Assembly (NCBI RefSeq): GCF_024054555.1
Contig: NZ_JAMXLY010000042.1
Location: 1-32,362 of the forward strand
Direction: 5' to 3'
Source: Segatella cerevisiae
GTDB taxonomy: Bacteria; Bacteroidota; Bacteroidia; Bacteroidales; Bacteroidaceae
DNA length: 32,362 nt
The position numbers were made by a program, and so were the translations under genes. This document shows positions 17,106 through 25,997 of this stretch, one piece after another. Position 1 is the first letter of the stretch. Each line of letters begins with the position of its first letter. Below the pieces are notes generated by a model. That model made no database searches. It had not been told where the DNA came from and was given only the letters and a program-made list of their open reading frames with translations.

Positions 17106-18452
17106 CTACAAGCCCAATGCTTTCATTTTATTATAAAGAGTCTTGCGGTCTATACCCAGCAAGGCAGCAGCCTTCCCCTTATGATTACCCGTCATGCGCA
17201 GAGCCTCCTCGATGCGAGACTTTTCAGTATCCACATTGTGCAGGCTCAAGTCTTTGGCATCAGGCGTTTCACCCATATCCAGCACATCAGGTTGTATGAA
17301 TTTGCCCTGAGTCAGCAAGACAGCCCGCTTGACCACATTCTTCAGTTGACGCAGATTCCCCGGCCACGGATAAGCCAGCAGAGCCTTGTTGGCTTCCGGT
17401 GAGAAACCTTTGATAGACCGGTCCAATTCCTTGTTGGCCTTATCCAAAAAGAAATTGGCAAACAGTAGGACATCCTCACCCCGCTCATGGAGAGAGGGCA
17501 TCCGCAGGGTAAATTCATTGATTCGATGATAGAGGTCTTCCCGGAACCGGCCTTCGGCAATAGCCTCCTGAAGATTCTCATTGGTGGCACATACTAGTCT
17601 GACATCAACTTGTATTTCTTCATTCGTTCCGATCTTTCGTATACAGCGCTCCTGAATGGCACGCAACAATTGTACCTGGACGCTATAACTCAGATTACCG
17701 ACTTCATCCAAAAACAATGTTCCGCCATTAGCCGCCTCAAAAGCACCGGTCTTATCTGCCACAGCTCCCGTAAAAGAGCCTTTGATATGCCCGAAAAACT
17801 CACTTGCAGCCAATTCGTCAGGGATAGCACCGCAGTCTATTGGCACAAACGGTTTGTCCGCACGCTTGCTCAACTGATGAATACGATGTGCCACATACTC
17901 TTTACCGGTACCACTTGCACCGTTGATCAGTACAGACATCGGCGTAGGGGCGACAAGAGCCACGTAATCATAGAGTTTACGTGCCGGTTCACTCTCCCCT
18001 TCCAGGAAATCATTTTTCTCTTCGTTGTTCTCGACTGGTGATTGTTTTGCCTGTTCCTTGTGATCCTCAGGTTCAGTGTGATGCAAAGCATCATTGATTT
18101 TAATTAAGAGTTCATCAGGCACGATCGGTTTGGCAACATAGTCCACTGCACCTTCCTTCATGGCCTGTACAGCTCCACGGATATCAGCATACCGTGTCAT
18201 GATCATGATCGGTACATTGTATCCCTTGTTCTGTAGCCAAGGGATCAAAGCTGTTCCGTCACGGTCAGGCAACCGAAGATCTGAAAGAATAAGGTCAAAA
18301 GGAGATTTTTCTATCAGCATACAAGCCTTCGAGACCTGGCCGGCAGTAGTGACGAGAAATCCTTTCTTGCCCAACCATGTCTTAAGCATCGTTGCATAAG
18401 TCAAATCATCTTCTACGATGAGTATTCTATATTTTTCTTTATCTGTAACCAT
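17106..18452 (-). CDS. NtrC-family sigma-54-dependent response regulator
   Basis: This 448-residue regulator has three parts. The receiver domain (about 8-120) carries acidic Glu14/Asp15/Asp16, the acceptor Asp58 in LSDLRLPDRDG and Lys108. The AAA+ domain (about 150-385) has Walker A GASGTGKE (178-185), the sigma-54-contacting loop as GSFTGA (225-230, a common variant of GAFTGA) and Walker B LFLDE (246-250). A Fis-type helix-turn-helix (about 410-446) ends the protein. Phosphorylation should drive oligomerisation and ATP-dependent opening of sigma-54 promoters. It has its own housekeeping-type promoter and sits opposite the hybrid kinase, with which it probably pairs; the sigma-54 promoter at 13690-13707 is a likely target. 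Confidence 0.95.
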   Translation of the reverse strand: MVTDKEKYRILIVEDDLTYATMLKTWLGKKGFLVTTAGQVSKACMLIEKSPFDLILSDLRLPDRDGTALIPWLQNKGYNVPIMIMTRYADIRGAVQAMKEGAVDYVAKPIVPDELLIKINDALHHTEPEDHKEQAKQSPVENNEEKNDFLEGESEPARKLYDYVALVAPTPMSVLINGASGTGKEYVAHRIHQLSKRADKPFVPIDCGAIPDELAASEFFGHIKGSFTGAVADKTGAFEAANGGTLFLDEVGNLSYSVQVQLLRAIQERCIRKIGTNEEIQVDVRLVCATNENLQEAIAEGRFREDLYHRINEFTLRMPSLHERGEDVLLFANFFLDKANKELDRSIKGFSPEANKALLAYPWPGNLRQLKNVVKRAVLLTQGKFIQPDVLDMGETPDAKDLSLHNVDTEKSRIEEALRMTGNHKGKAAALLGIDRKTLYNKMKALGL

Positions 18453-18471
18453 TCTTTCTTCGGATCGGTTA

Positions 18472-18502
18472 CAAAAATAAGAAATTCAGATGAGACTGCA
18501 AA
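18472..18502 (-). promoter_or_regulatory. Promoter of the sigma-54 response regulator gene
   Basis: On the minus strand TTTG (18499-18502) is followed after exactly 19 bases by TATTTTTG (18472-18479), a full match to the Bacteroidetes primary promoter. Transcription would start near 18465, only about 13 bases before the ATG. This separates the regulator from the glycosidase operon upstream. Confidence 0.7.
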
Positions 18503-18550
18503 CTTTTTATTATTCTTTTATCAAAGAGACGGATCGGGTCTGACCATCCT

Positions 18551-19756
18551 CTATCTGGAATTCCGAGATGTATTCCTGAAATCCGTTATTCGATGAAAGG
18601 TAAAGAAATTCGAATCATGATAGCTTGATGCCCCGCCCTCTTCATCATCAAAGGAAGTTCGGGAGACAAAAATGATATTCTTGTTGTCAAATTGCCAGTC
18701 GGCATACTGGAAAGCATGTTTCTGAGCATCGGGGTGATGAAGCAGAATACGGTCTACCGTCCATTGCTTCAGGTCCGTGGAAGACACCAACGCTAAGGTG
18801 TTCCGAACCTGGTCAGTGGAAAGATGATCAGGTATCTTGTCCGGAATAGCATTCACGATCGCCCAATATTTATGGGACTGTTCATCATACCGGATCGTAA
18901 ACTTTGTGGCAGCGCCAGGCATCTTATAGAAATTTTCAGGGTCAAACTCCGCCTGTTTGCCATTGGAAGAAATCGTCACGATTGCACAGTATTCATCCGT
19001 AAGTTGAGGCGTATGAACCCTCAGGACATCGACAATTTCCCCAGTCCTGTCAGGGACGGCATTTCCTTCAAGCCATCCCCCGAAATGACCGTCCAGATAT
19101 TGTTTGTTGAAAGGCAGATGATTCGTTGCCTGCCAGTTTGCTGCTTTCAGCAGATCTGCATGGACAGGAGCAGAAACCATCATCGCACTGTATCGGACGC
19201 CCCAGGCATTGCTTTTTCCGGTGGCATATTCCAATGCGCGCCATATCCTGCCTTTGGAGATGACCATGGGGACAGGTGCCGTATGATATTCCCCTTCGAG
19301 GAGAAGACCGTGACTACTGTCATAAGGCACCGTCCAGGACTTGCCTTCATCTGTGGAGCGGCGTATGACCAGATTGCCATGATGCTTGTTGGTCCCCATT
19401 ATATACAACGCACCGTCATGATAAAAAAGATTTGACCAGAACTGATCCTCTATGCGAGAGACCTTCTCCCAGGTCTTTCCTCTGTCTGATGACCGGAACA
19501 CATCAGTGACGGCATCCTGCCATTCAGCAGACCGAGGGCCAAACTCGTCATGAGACGCGATATAGACACCGTCAGGAAGAATACAGATACTCGGAGAGCC
19601 GATAAACTTCCCTGTAGATTTGGGAATATGGTCAATGACTGTCCCCGGAACTACCGGTACATCTGCAACTGATTGACTGGGGGCGACTAAAAATAGTAGT
19701 CCCAACAGGCATAAGCATCCCCTGATCTGCATCTTTCTCAATTCTGTTTTCAGCAT
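18551..19756 (-). CDS. Secreted beta-propeller glycosidase, GH145-like (BNR/Asp-box protein)
   Basis: The ATG at 19756 gives 401 residues with a signal peptide ending near APSQSVA; the frame is open to 19819 but that overlaps the GH78 stop, and Met at 19732 is an alternative. Two Asp boxes are visible (SSDRGKTW and STDEGKSW, about residues 89-96 and 134-141), with repeated propeller strands. The motifs GSPSICILPDG, ASHDEFGP, MGTNKHHGNLVIRRS and the C-terminal DDEEGGASSYHD resemble, from memory, the seven-bladed GH145 family. Those enzymes remove L-rhamnose alpha-1,4-linked to glucuronate in arabinogalactan protein using a single catalytic histidine. His69 in ASHDEFGP is my candidate for it. 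It is the last gene of the GH3-GH78 unit, 34 bases after GH78. A sialidase-like protein of another family is the alternative. Confidence 0.72.
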   Translation of the reverse strand: MLKTELRKMQIRGCLCLLGLLFLVAPSQSVADVPVVPGTVIDHIPKSTGKFIGSPSICILPDGVYIASHDEFGPRSAEWQDAVTDVFRSSDRGKTWEKVSRIEDQFWSNLFYHDGALYIMGTNKHHGNLVIRRSTDEGKSWTVPYDSSHGLLLEGEYHTAPVPMVISKGRIWRALEYATGKSNAWGVRYSAMMVSAPVHADLLKAANWQATNHLPFNKQYLDGHFGGWLEGNAVPDRTGEIVDVLRVHTPQLTDEYCAIVTISSNGKQAEFDPENFYKMPGAATKFTIRYDEQSHKYWAIVNAIPDKIPDHLSTDQVRNTLALVSSTDLKQWTVDRILLHHPDAQKHAFQYADWQFDNKNIIFVSRTSFDDEEGGASSYHDSNFFTFHRITDFRNTSRNSR

Positions 19757-19790
19757 TTCTTCATTTTTATCAGCCAACAGGCAGGACCGT

Positions 19791-22091
19791 TCAATTCGAT
19801 TTACCGGTATAAGAAACAATCAGTCGATGGAAACCCGGATCCAGCATAGTCACGCTAGAAGGACTGTCTCCAGACTGTATGAAACGGATGACCTTCCCAT
19901 TGTCCGTGATATTATAGTTTTGTGGAGAGAAGGGCAGATCCAGTTTTGCCTTCATGTTGGCCGGAATCGTAAGTTGGACTTGATAACTCTTGCCATCATT
20001 GTCTATATGCATGTGTACAGCCCCCCTTATCGTCGGCACGGTAGCGTCAACCCACTTCAGATTACCGATCCGAGGTCTGACACCCAGGACCTCATAACCC
20101 GGTTCCAGAGGTTCTATCCCGAGTAATTTCATCGGGATGATGTTTGCAGGCGCACTGCCCCATGCATGGTTCCAATCCTGATTGGGTTTGTATTTATTGT
20201 CCCACGCCTCCATCGTTATCGTAGAACCGGCCCGCATCATATTGTACCAACTCCGATCGTCTGTCTTCGTCAAGAGATTCAGGGCATAACTGTCATCCCC
20301 CGCTTTATATAATGCCTCTAACAGAAACTGTGCGCCATAGACGCTGCAAGCCATTCCCCTGGATTTAATGAATTGGAAGACCGACTGATACCGTCCGTGA
20401 GGGACAAGATCGAAAGCCAAGGCAAAGAAATTGGAATGCAACGAAGCGTGGGCAGTAGTCAGTCCATCCTGATAGCCCCCCACTGTTTTATTCCAGAAAT
20501 AATCATTAAACAGTGTCTTCATATCCTCGGCATGATGAGAATAAGCAGTATATTCATTTTGCCTGCCCACAGCACGGGCAATAAGGGACATGACTTTCAG
20601 CGCTTCATAGTAATAAGCGTTCACGACGGTATTGTAATCAGTAAAGATGAATCCGTCCGTTTCCCCGCCCATATTTTCATTCAAGCCTTGTCCATAACTC
20701 GGCCAATCCACAATATCACTGATTTTGCCTTTAGATTTGATAGAGGCCAGGAACGCCGGTGTCTGCAATCCCGTTCTGGTGCTGATCAGACCATTCTTTT
20801 CCTGCAGGTCAGTCAGGATGTAAGGTTCCAGTTGCTGCCAGGTCGACAGAAGCATACGGTTATCACCCGTAAACAAATAATCATTCCATGCCAGCAATGC
20901 TGTCTGCAAGATCCATTCAGTAGGCCAAGTGGGATGATTCAGAATATAATAGTAAGTCCGCCTCGCCATCGAATACTCCCGGTCGACACCATAGTGGCTC
21001 AGTTGGTTGATGTAAGCATCAGCTGCGTAAGGGATCCGTTCCCTGTCGCCATCCACATAGACACCTGCGAAAGAAGTGGCCTTGACGGAATACTTGCACA
21101 GATCATACACCTTGTTCAGAATGGCATTATTACAATTGAAAGAAGAAGCCTCATCATTGAAAGGATAATGGACGAATTGACGTACGATATCCTCTTTCTT
21201 CAAGCGGATGCCCTTGCCTTCTATTTCACAATACCTGAACGGCACCACTTCCCCGATGTATTTCGGCATGAGTATGGCATTCCCTGAGGTATTACGATGA
21301 TTTTTGATAATTTGGATGGAATAGACATGACTCCCCTTCTTCAATGGCAAATCATATTCACTGTAACGAATCGTTCCCCCGGGATTGCGATTGATCCTGC
21401 CGTTTGCCAGGCATTCCCCTAAGCGGACTCTGACCGTATCACTTTTCCCCGAGGAATAAATTTTCAAAGAGATCTGGCTGAAGGCATCCTTGCCAAAATC
21501 GGCAAGCAAGACGTCCGGAGCAGGAGCAGTCAAGGAGTCAGGATACTCCTTCACCTTCTCCAAAGGATAAAAAGAGACGGACTCATCGGAAAGCACCGGT
21601 CCCGTACGGAAAGCTTTCACTGCTGACCAATTGCTTTCACCACCAGTATTGGTCACTTCCTTCACTTTCCAGAAATAGGTTGTATTAGGTCTTAACCTCT
21701 TGCCCTGATAGGCGACGGCAACAGACTGGTTACTGTTGACCCATCCACTGTTCCAGAGCGTACCTCTGTTGGACCGCATATCAGCAAGTTTGTCAGATAC
21801 GATGATGCGGTAAGCCTGTTGGTAAGTGCTGTCTTCCATTCCATCATCAACTATCCAAGTAAATCTGGGATGGGAAGAACGGATTGCAGCATATTGAAAC
21901 GGAGATTTCAGGAGATTCGCTTTCCAGATCGGGATCTTAGTCACTTGCCCGTTTTGCCATATCAATTCTGTATGTGCGATTAGATCAGTCATCAGACCAT
22001 GGGGCCTACTTGTTGTCACTCTCTTTGCCAGATCGGAAAGTGGGAAAAGCAAAAAAGGCACAAGAAATAAAACAATTCTCTTATAATTCAT
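19791..22091 (-). CDS. Alpha-L-rhamnosidase, GH78
   Basis: This 766-residue protein has a signal peptide-like start (MNYKRIVLFLVPFLLFPLSDLA), Bac_rhamnosid_N-like and beta-sandwich domains (about 30-310), an (alpha/alpha)6 barrel (about 310-660) and a C-terminal beta domain (about 665-760). The barrel holds VDGDRERIPY with Asp347, Asp349 and Glu351, the GH78 general-acid region, and TITMEAWD with Glu628, the expected general base, followed by HAWGSAP. GH78 enzymes invert and release terminal alpha-L-rhamnose from plant glycans such as pectin and arabinogalactan. It lies between GH3 (107-base gap, hairpin within) and the GH145-like gene, presumably one transcript. Confidence 0.92.
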   Translation of the reverse strand: MNYKRIVLFLVPFLLFPLSDLAKRVTTSRPHGLMTDLIAHTELIWQNGQVTKIPIWKANLLKSPFQYAAIRSSHPRFTWIVDDGMEDSTYQQAYRIIVSDKLADMRSNRGTLWNSGWVNSNQSVAVAYQGKRLRPNTTYFWKVKEVTNTGGESNWSAVKAFRTGPVLSDESVSFYPLEKVKEYPDSLTAPAPDVLLADFGKDAFSQISLKIYSSGKSDTVRVRLGECLANGRINRNPGGTIRYSEYDLPLKKGSHVYSIQIIKNHRNTSGNAILMPKYIGEVVPFRYCEIEGKGIRLKKEDIVRQFVHYPFNDEASSFNCNNAILNKVYDLCKYSVKATSFAGVYVDGDRERIPYAADAYINQLSHYGVDREYSMARRTYYYILNHPTWPTEWILQTALLAWNDYLFTGDNRMLLSTWQQLEPYILTDLQEKNGLISTRTGLQTPAFLASIKSKGKISDIVDWPSYGQGLNENMGGETDGFIFTDYNTVVNAYYYEALKVMSLIARAVGRQNEYTAYSHHAEDMKTLFNDYFWNKTVGGYQDGLTTAHASLHSNFFALAFDLVPHGRYQSVFQFIKSRGMACSVYGAQFLLEALYKAGDDSYALNLLTKTDDRSWYNMMRAGSTITMEAWDNKYKPNQDWNHAWGSAPANIIPMKLLGIEPLEPGYEVLGVRPRIGNLKWVDATVPTIRGAVHMHIDNDGKSYQVQLTIPANMKAKLDLPFSPQNYNITDNGKVIRFIQSGDSPSSVTMLDPGFHRLIVSYTGKSN

Positions 22092-22136
22092 GAAAACAGT
22101 TTACGTATCAAATATTTTCTTCCGGATATCTTTTAT

Positions 22137-22187
22137 TTCCGGCAGACAACAAGATTCGCTCATCATTGCCGTTGCCATCTGCCGGAA
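22137..22187 (-). other. Intercistronic inverted repeat between GH3 and GH78
   Basis: TTCCGGCAGA (22137-22146) and TCTGCCGGAA (22178-22187) are perfect 10-bp complements with a 31-base spacer, beginning 12 bases after the GH3 stop on the minus strand. No T-run follows, so it may stabilise or process mRNA, or partially terminate. Confidence 0.5.
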
Positions 22188-22199
22188 TAAACGTATCAT

Positions 22200-24233
22200 T
22201 TACAAACTGACATACTGACTCCACACCAGATTACGGGATGAGGTGCCTACAGATACCTTAATACGGTCTGCCGGTACTTTCCATCCGTGAATAGAACTCT
22301 CCCAGTAGGAGAAAGCACGCTCGTTCAACGGAATCGAGACAACTTTCGATTCGCCCGGTTGCAGTTTCACCTTGGAGAAACCTTTCAGTTGTTCAGGAGC
22401 ATCCTTTACCTCTGCAGGCAGTCCGACGTAAACCTGTACAACTTCCGAGCCTTCTCTCTTCCCGGTGTTCTCCACCTTAACCACCACGTTGGCAGTCTTC
22501 CCTTTCTTGGTGAGTTTCATACCAGAAAGTTTAAAGTTCGTGTAGGACAGACCATAACCAAACGGGAACAAAGGTTCCACCTTGTTCTGGTCATACCAGC
22601 GATAGCCGACGAAGAGCCCTTCCGTATATTTCACTTCCTTGTTGATTCCGGGATATTGTTCGGCAGATTGCATAGGAGTCTGCTTATCACTCACAGGGAA
22701 CGTAATCGGCAATTTTCCGCCGGGATAAGCTTTTCCGAACAGTACTTCAGCCACAGCCAGGCCATCTTCCTCTCCCGGATACCAAGCTTGCAGCAAAGTA
22801 CTGCACTGTTTGATCCAAGGCATCAGGATAGGGCCACCTGTCTTTAAGACCACGACGGTCTGAGGTATAGCCTGCAACACGGCTGAAGCCAAATTATTCT
22901 GGGCATCTCCCAAACTGATCGAATGGTCACTACCTTCAGACTGACTGTCACCCAATTCGAGGACTACGGCATCAGCCTTCTTCGCTACAGTCAATGCACT
23001 GTCGGCATCAAGGCCGCTGTACCGGTAAACTTTTATACCGCTACCGAGGAACTGCTGCATTCCTTCTTCCGGACTAATCCGGATGATCGGGTCTACACGA
23101 GAGCTGCCTCCACCTCCCGTAGAAGCCTTGGCAGAATAAGGTCCGATCAAGGCAATGCTATGGATCTGTCCCTTAGAAAGCGGCAATAGATCCTTCTCGT
23201 TTTTCAACAAGACCATTCCGTCTTCACTGAGTTTTTTAGCATAATCAGCATTTTCAGCAGGAATAGCTTTGCGCTCAGGCATCTTGTCCCAGACACCGAA
23301 CTTCATCATGGTACTGAACCGACGGATCAATTTCCCGTCCAATTCAGATTCAGCCACTTCCCCATTATCAATGGCTTTTCTCAGTGCCGGTCCAAAATAC
23401 TTGTCATCCGGCAGTTCCAAATCCAAACCAGCTTTGATACAAGGGACCGTACTGTGGACAGCTCCGAAATCGGAAGTAATAAAACCATCGAAATGCCATT
23501 CGTTCTTCAGCACATCGGTCAACAGGAAATGGTTTTCAGTACAATGCTGCCCATTCAATTTATTGTAGGCGGCCATGACAGAAGCGACTTTACCTTCTTT
23601 CACAGACATTTCAAAGGCAGGCAAATAAATTTCACGAAGTGTACGTTCGTCTATGGTCTCGTCTACCTCAAACCGGTCACGCTCCTGATTATTAGCGGCA
23701 TAATGCTTGACATTTGCCATCACGCCCTCTTTTTGAATCCCTTTGATATTAGCTACAGACAATACGCCACTCAGGAAAGGATCCTCGCCAAAACCTTCAA
23801 AGGTACGTCCGTTATGAGGAGTTCTGGCAATATTGACATCCGGTGCCTCCAATAAGACATTGCCATAATCAGCCGATTCTCCCCCGGCGATCTGACCATA
23901 GAGGAAAGCAGCTGAACGATCCCACGTGGCGGCCAGCGAGATGGGAGCCGGCAGAGCAGTGGCACGGCCCTCATGACCTTTGCCTGCGGGGCCTAGTCCT
24001 GCAGGTCCGTTACACAAAGGAAGGTCAGGGATATGGAGTCTCTCTACGCCTAAGACAATTCTGAATTGCTGCTTGTTACTGGTCCCGTGCATCTGAGAGA
24101 TCTTCTCGTCCAGGGTCATCTGCTTGACCACTTTCGCTGCACGCAGCCTATAATTCTCATGATTTTGTGACATCAGACCAATAGGACACAATGCCAGCAA
24201 TGCCATTAAACTGTAAAATCTAAATCCTTTCAT
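22200..24233 (-). CDS. GH3 family beta-glycosidase, secreted
   Basis: This 677-residue protein has a signal peptide (about residues 1-22), an N-terminal TIM-barrel-like GH3 domain with NVKHYAANNQERDR (Lys176-His177) and the nucleophile Asp255 in GFITSDFG, and an (alpha/beta)6 domain with the probable acid/base Glu433 in DSQSEGSDHS. A C-terminal fibronectin-III-like domain (about 585-660) with VYVGLP and ERAFSYW ends it. GH3 members include beta-glucosidases and beta-xylosidases; the specificity cannot be read from these motifs. It is the first gene of the GH3-GH78-GH145-like unit, with a promoter about 190 bases upstream. Confidence 0.93.
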   Translation of the reverse strand: MKGFRFYSLMALLALCPIGLMSQNHENYRLRAAKVVKQMTLDEKISQMHGTSNKQQFRIVLGVERLHIPDLPLCNGPAGLGPAGKGHEGRATALPAPISLAATWDRSAAFLYGQIAGGESADYGNVLLEAPDVNIARTPHNGRTFEGFGEDPFLSGVLSVANIKGIQKEGVMANVKHYAANNQERDRFEVDETIDERTLREIYLPAFEMSVKEGKVASVMAAYNKLNGQHCTENHFLLTDVLKNEWHFDGFITSDFGAVHSTVPCIKAGLDLELPDDKYFGPALRKAIDNGEVAESELDGKLIRRFSTMMKFGVWDKMPERKAIPAENADYAKKLSEDGMVLLKNEKDLLPLSKGQIHSIALIGPYSAKASTGGGGSSRVDPIIRISPEEGMQQFLGSGIKVYRYSGLDADSALTVAKKADAVVLELGDSQSEGSDHSISLGDAQNNLASAVLQAIPQTVVVLKTGGPILMPWIKQCSTLLQAWYPGEEDGLAVAEVLFGKAYPGGKLPITFPVSDKQTPMQSAEQYPGINKEVKYTEGLFVGYRWYDQNKVEPLFPFGYGLSYTNFKLSGMKLTKKGKTANVVVKVENTGKREGSEVVQVYVGLPAEVKDAPEQLKGFSKVKLQPGESKVVSIPLNERAFSYWESSIHGWKVPADRIKVSVGTSSRNLVWSQYVSL

Positions 24234-24420
24234 TTTTCATTATATTCTTTAAAGCTCATGGTTATAATTCACAAAAGTGTCTCGTCTTATAAACAGAGAA
24301 AAATCAGCACATATCAAAAGGAATATTTCTTTCCGTCTATGACTCGTTTAGAAAAGATCAATAAAAGGAAAGCGGGAACTATGACCTGATTCTGTATTTC
24401 ATGATTTCTATTCCAGGCTT

Positions 24421-24452
24421 CAAAGATACGCATATTCCTTTTAAATGCCAAA
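24421..24452 (-). promoter_or_regulatory. Promoter of the GH3-GH78-GH145-like unit
   Basis: On the minus strand TTTG (24449-24452) is followed after 20 bases by TATCTTTG (24421-24428), a full TAnnTTTG match. Transcription would start near 24414, giving a leader of about 180 bases in which no further gene is seen. Confidence 0.65.
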
Positions 24453-24474
24453 ACAAATAAAGGGAAATACGGAT

Positions 24475-24530
24475 AAAAAAAGATTAAGAAACGGTCTCCA
24501 ACCTTTTATTATCCTATCATTCAGACCGTT
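24475..24530 (-). terminator. Terminator after the EEP-family gene
   Basis: AACGGTCT (24490-24497) and AGACCGTT (24523-24530) form a perfect 8-bp stem around a 25-base loop. On the minus strand this is followed by TTAATC and seven T residues (24475-24481). It lies about 125 bases past the EEP stop and just before the GH3 promoter, separating two transcription units. Confidence 0.6.
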
Positions 24531-24653
24531 CCATGAGATTTAGAGGAAACAAGCAATTGGATCTCAGACATCTATACGTACTTTTGTATTCCCACCAATA
24601 ATTCTCCTCCAACACTTGTCAGCATTGGTCAAATATAAAACCCAAAAGGTCTT

Positions 24654-25925
24654 TTATGGGAGTTTGACGTCTGTAATGACTGGGAGGTGGTCCGACCCGA
24701 ATTTGCCGGTTTGCAATTCCTCGTCTACGACCCGATAGGCTCCTACGGTTACACCTTTGGTGACAAATATATGGTCAAGTACGACCGACGGCATCTTAGA
24801 CAGATCAAAACCGTGATACGTCCCGGTACATCCGGAATAAGAGGCAGCAAGAGCCTTCGTATCAAACAGATAACCGCTTTTCAGGAGTATCTGCAAGGCT
24901 GCCGAACGATCATCGGAATTGAAATCTCCCGTGCAGATGACCGGATAACCTTCCGACAAACGGCTGACGACTTTTGACAACAGTAATTTAGCTGACTCCA
25001 GGCGGGACTGTGGAAAATCTACATGGAAATGGGAATTGAAGACAAAGAATATTTTGCCGGTAGATTTCTCCTGGAATTTCCCCCAAATGCACATCCGAGG
25101 ATAGGTTGCCCCCCAACTGTAGGAGCCGGCCTTGTCCGGTGCCGTCGAATACCAGAACTCCCCGCTCTCCAGCACCTTCAAGCGCTTCTTGTTATAGAAC
25201 AATGCCTCGTTTTCATTCCCTGCACTGAAAGCTCCCCAAAGATCAGTACCCAGACGTGCATAGTCCGGCAAGTCTGCAAGAAGGTCATTCACTTGTCTGG
25301 TCAGAGCCTCCTGCGTCCCGACAACATCTAAATGACAAGCCCGGAACAGACGCTCCACCTGCACCCGGCGGGCAACCCATTTCTGCGAATTTACCGGGGG
25401 GACCGTCTTTTCAAACAAAAGATTGTAACTTGCGATGCGGAGACTGTCACCGGATAAGGGCGGCAAGGAAAAAGTATTCTTATAACAAACTCGCAAATCC
25501 CGTGTCTTCAGCATCCTTCTCTTAGCCTTCAAGGCAGAAACCGTAACTCTCAAGACCGCCATCGTATCCTTTGACAGACCCATTCGGGAAATGGCCCGCC
25601 CTATCTGACGGCTCGTGAGACCTATGGTCCTCTTTCCAATCTTTGAGACCCTCGCTTTTCCCAACACCTTTTCTGACAGATTGTTTTTTGCATTGGAAAG
25701 GGTCAGGGAATAGACATACCCCGGATGAGCGTTCCATGATATCCGGGCCATCACAGAATCGTTTGCTCTCGACGGTTCTGTCTTGCCCAAACAAACTTGA
25801 TAGGGGGACAGGCTGATTTCAAGTCCCAGGCGGTTCTTTTTCAAAGAAAGACCATTCGGATTGCTTCCATACACAACCACTAATCCAAAGATAAAACTCA
25901 AGCAGCATAAGAAAATTCTCTTCAT
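24654..25925 (-). CDS. Secreted endonuclease/exonuclease/phosphatase-family protein
   Basis: This 423-residue protein has a signal peptide (MKRIFLCCLSFIFGLVVVYG), an N-terminal region of about 130 residues (25-155) that looks like a beta-sandwich module, and an EEP domain (about 160-423). The EEP metal and catalytic motifs are complete: SYNLL (Asn168), GTQEA (Glu206), NSHFHVD (His301), TGDFNSD (Asp334, Asn336), VLDHIFV (Asp384) and GSDHLPV (His413). EEP enzymes cleave phosphodiesters of DNA, RNA, sphingomyelin or inositol phosphates. In this glycosidase cluster the substrate is unknown. It appears to be the last gene of the GH115 unit, 72 bases after the GH-A gene, and is followed by a terminator. 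Confidence 0.9.
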   Translation of the reverse strand: MKRIFLCCLSFIFGLVVVYGSNPNGLSLKKNRLGLEISLSPYQVCLGKTEPSRANDSVMARISWNAHPGYVYSLTLSNAKNNLSEKVLGKARVSKIGKRTIGLTSRQIGRAISRMGLSKDTMAVLRVTVSALKAKRRMLKTRDLRVCYKNTFSLPPLSGDSLRIASYNLLFEKTVPPVNSQKWVARRVQVERLFRACHLDVVGTQEALTRQVNDLLADLPDYARLGTDLWGAFSAGNENEALFYNKKRLKVLESGEFWYSTAPDKAGSYSWGATYPRMCIWGKFQEKSTGKIFFVFNSHFHVDFPQSRLESAKLLLSKVVSRLSEGYPVICTGDFNSDDRSAALQILLKSGYLFDTKALAASYSGCTGTYHGFDLSKMPSVVLDHIFVTKGVTVGAYRVVDEELQTGKFGSDHLPVITDVKLP

Positions 25926-25997
25926 GATTGACCTTAATATTTTATTTTAAATTCTACTACATCATATTATAAAGACGTCACCGCAAACTCCCCTCTT

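Noticed and set aside
20373..21287. Plus-strand 304-residue frame inside the GH78 gene
   Set aside because: Antisense shadow of a clear GH78 coding sequence; composition and lack of any domain argue against a gene.
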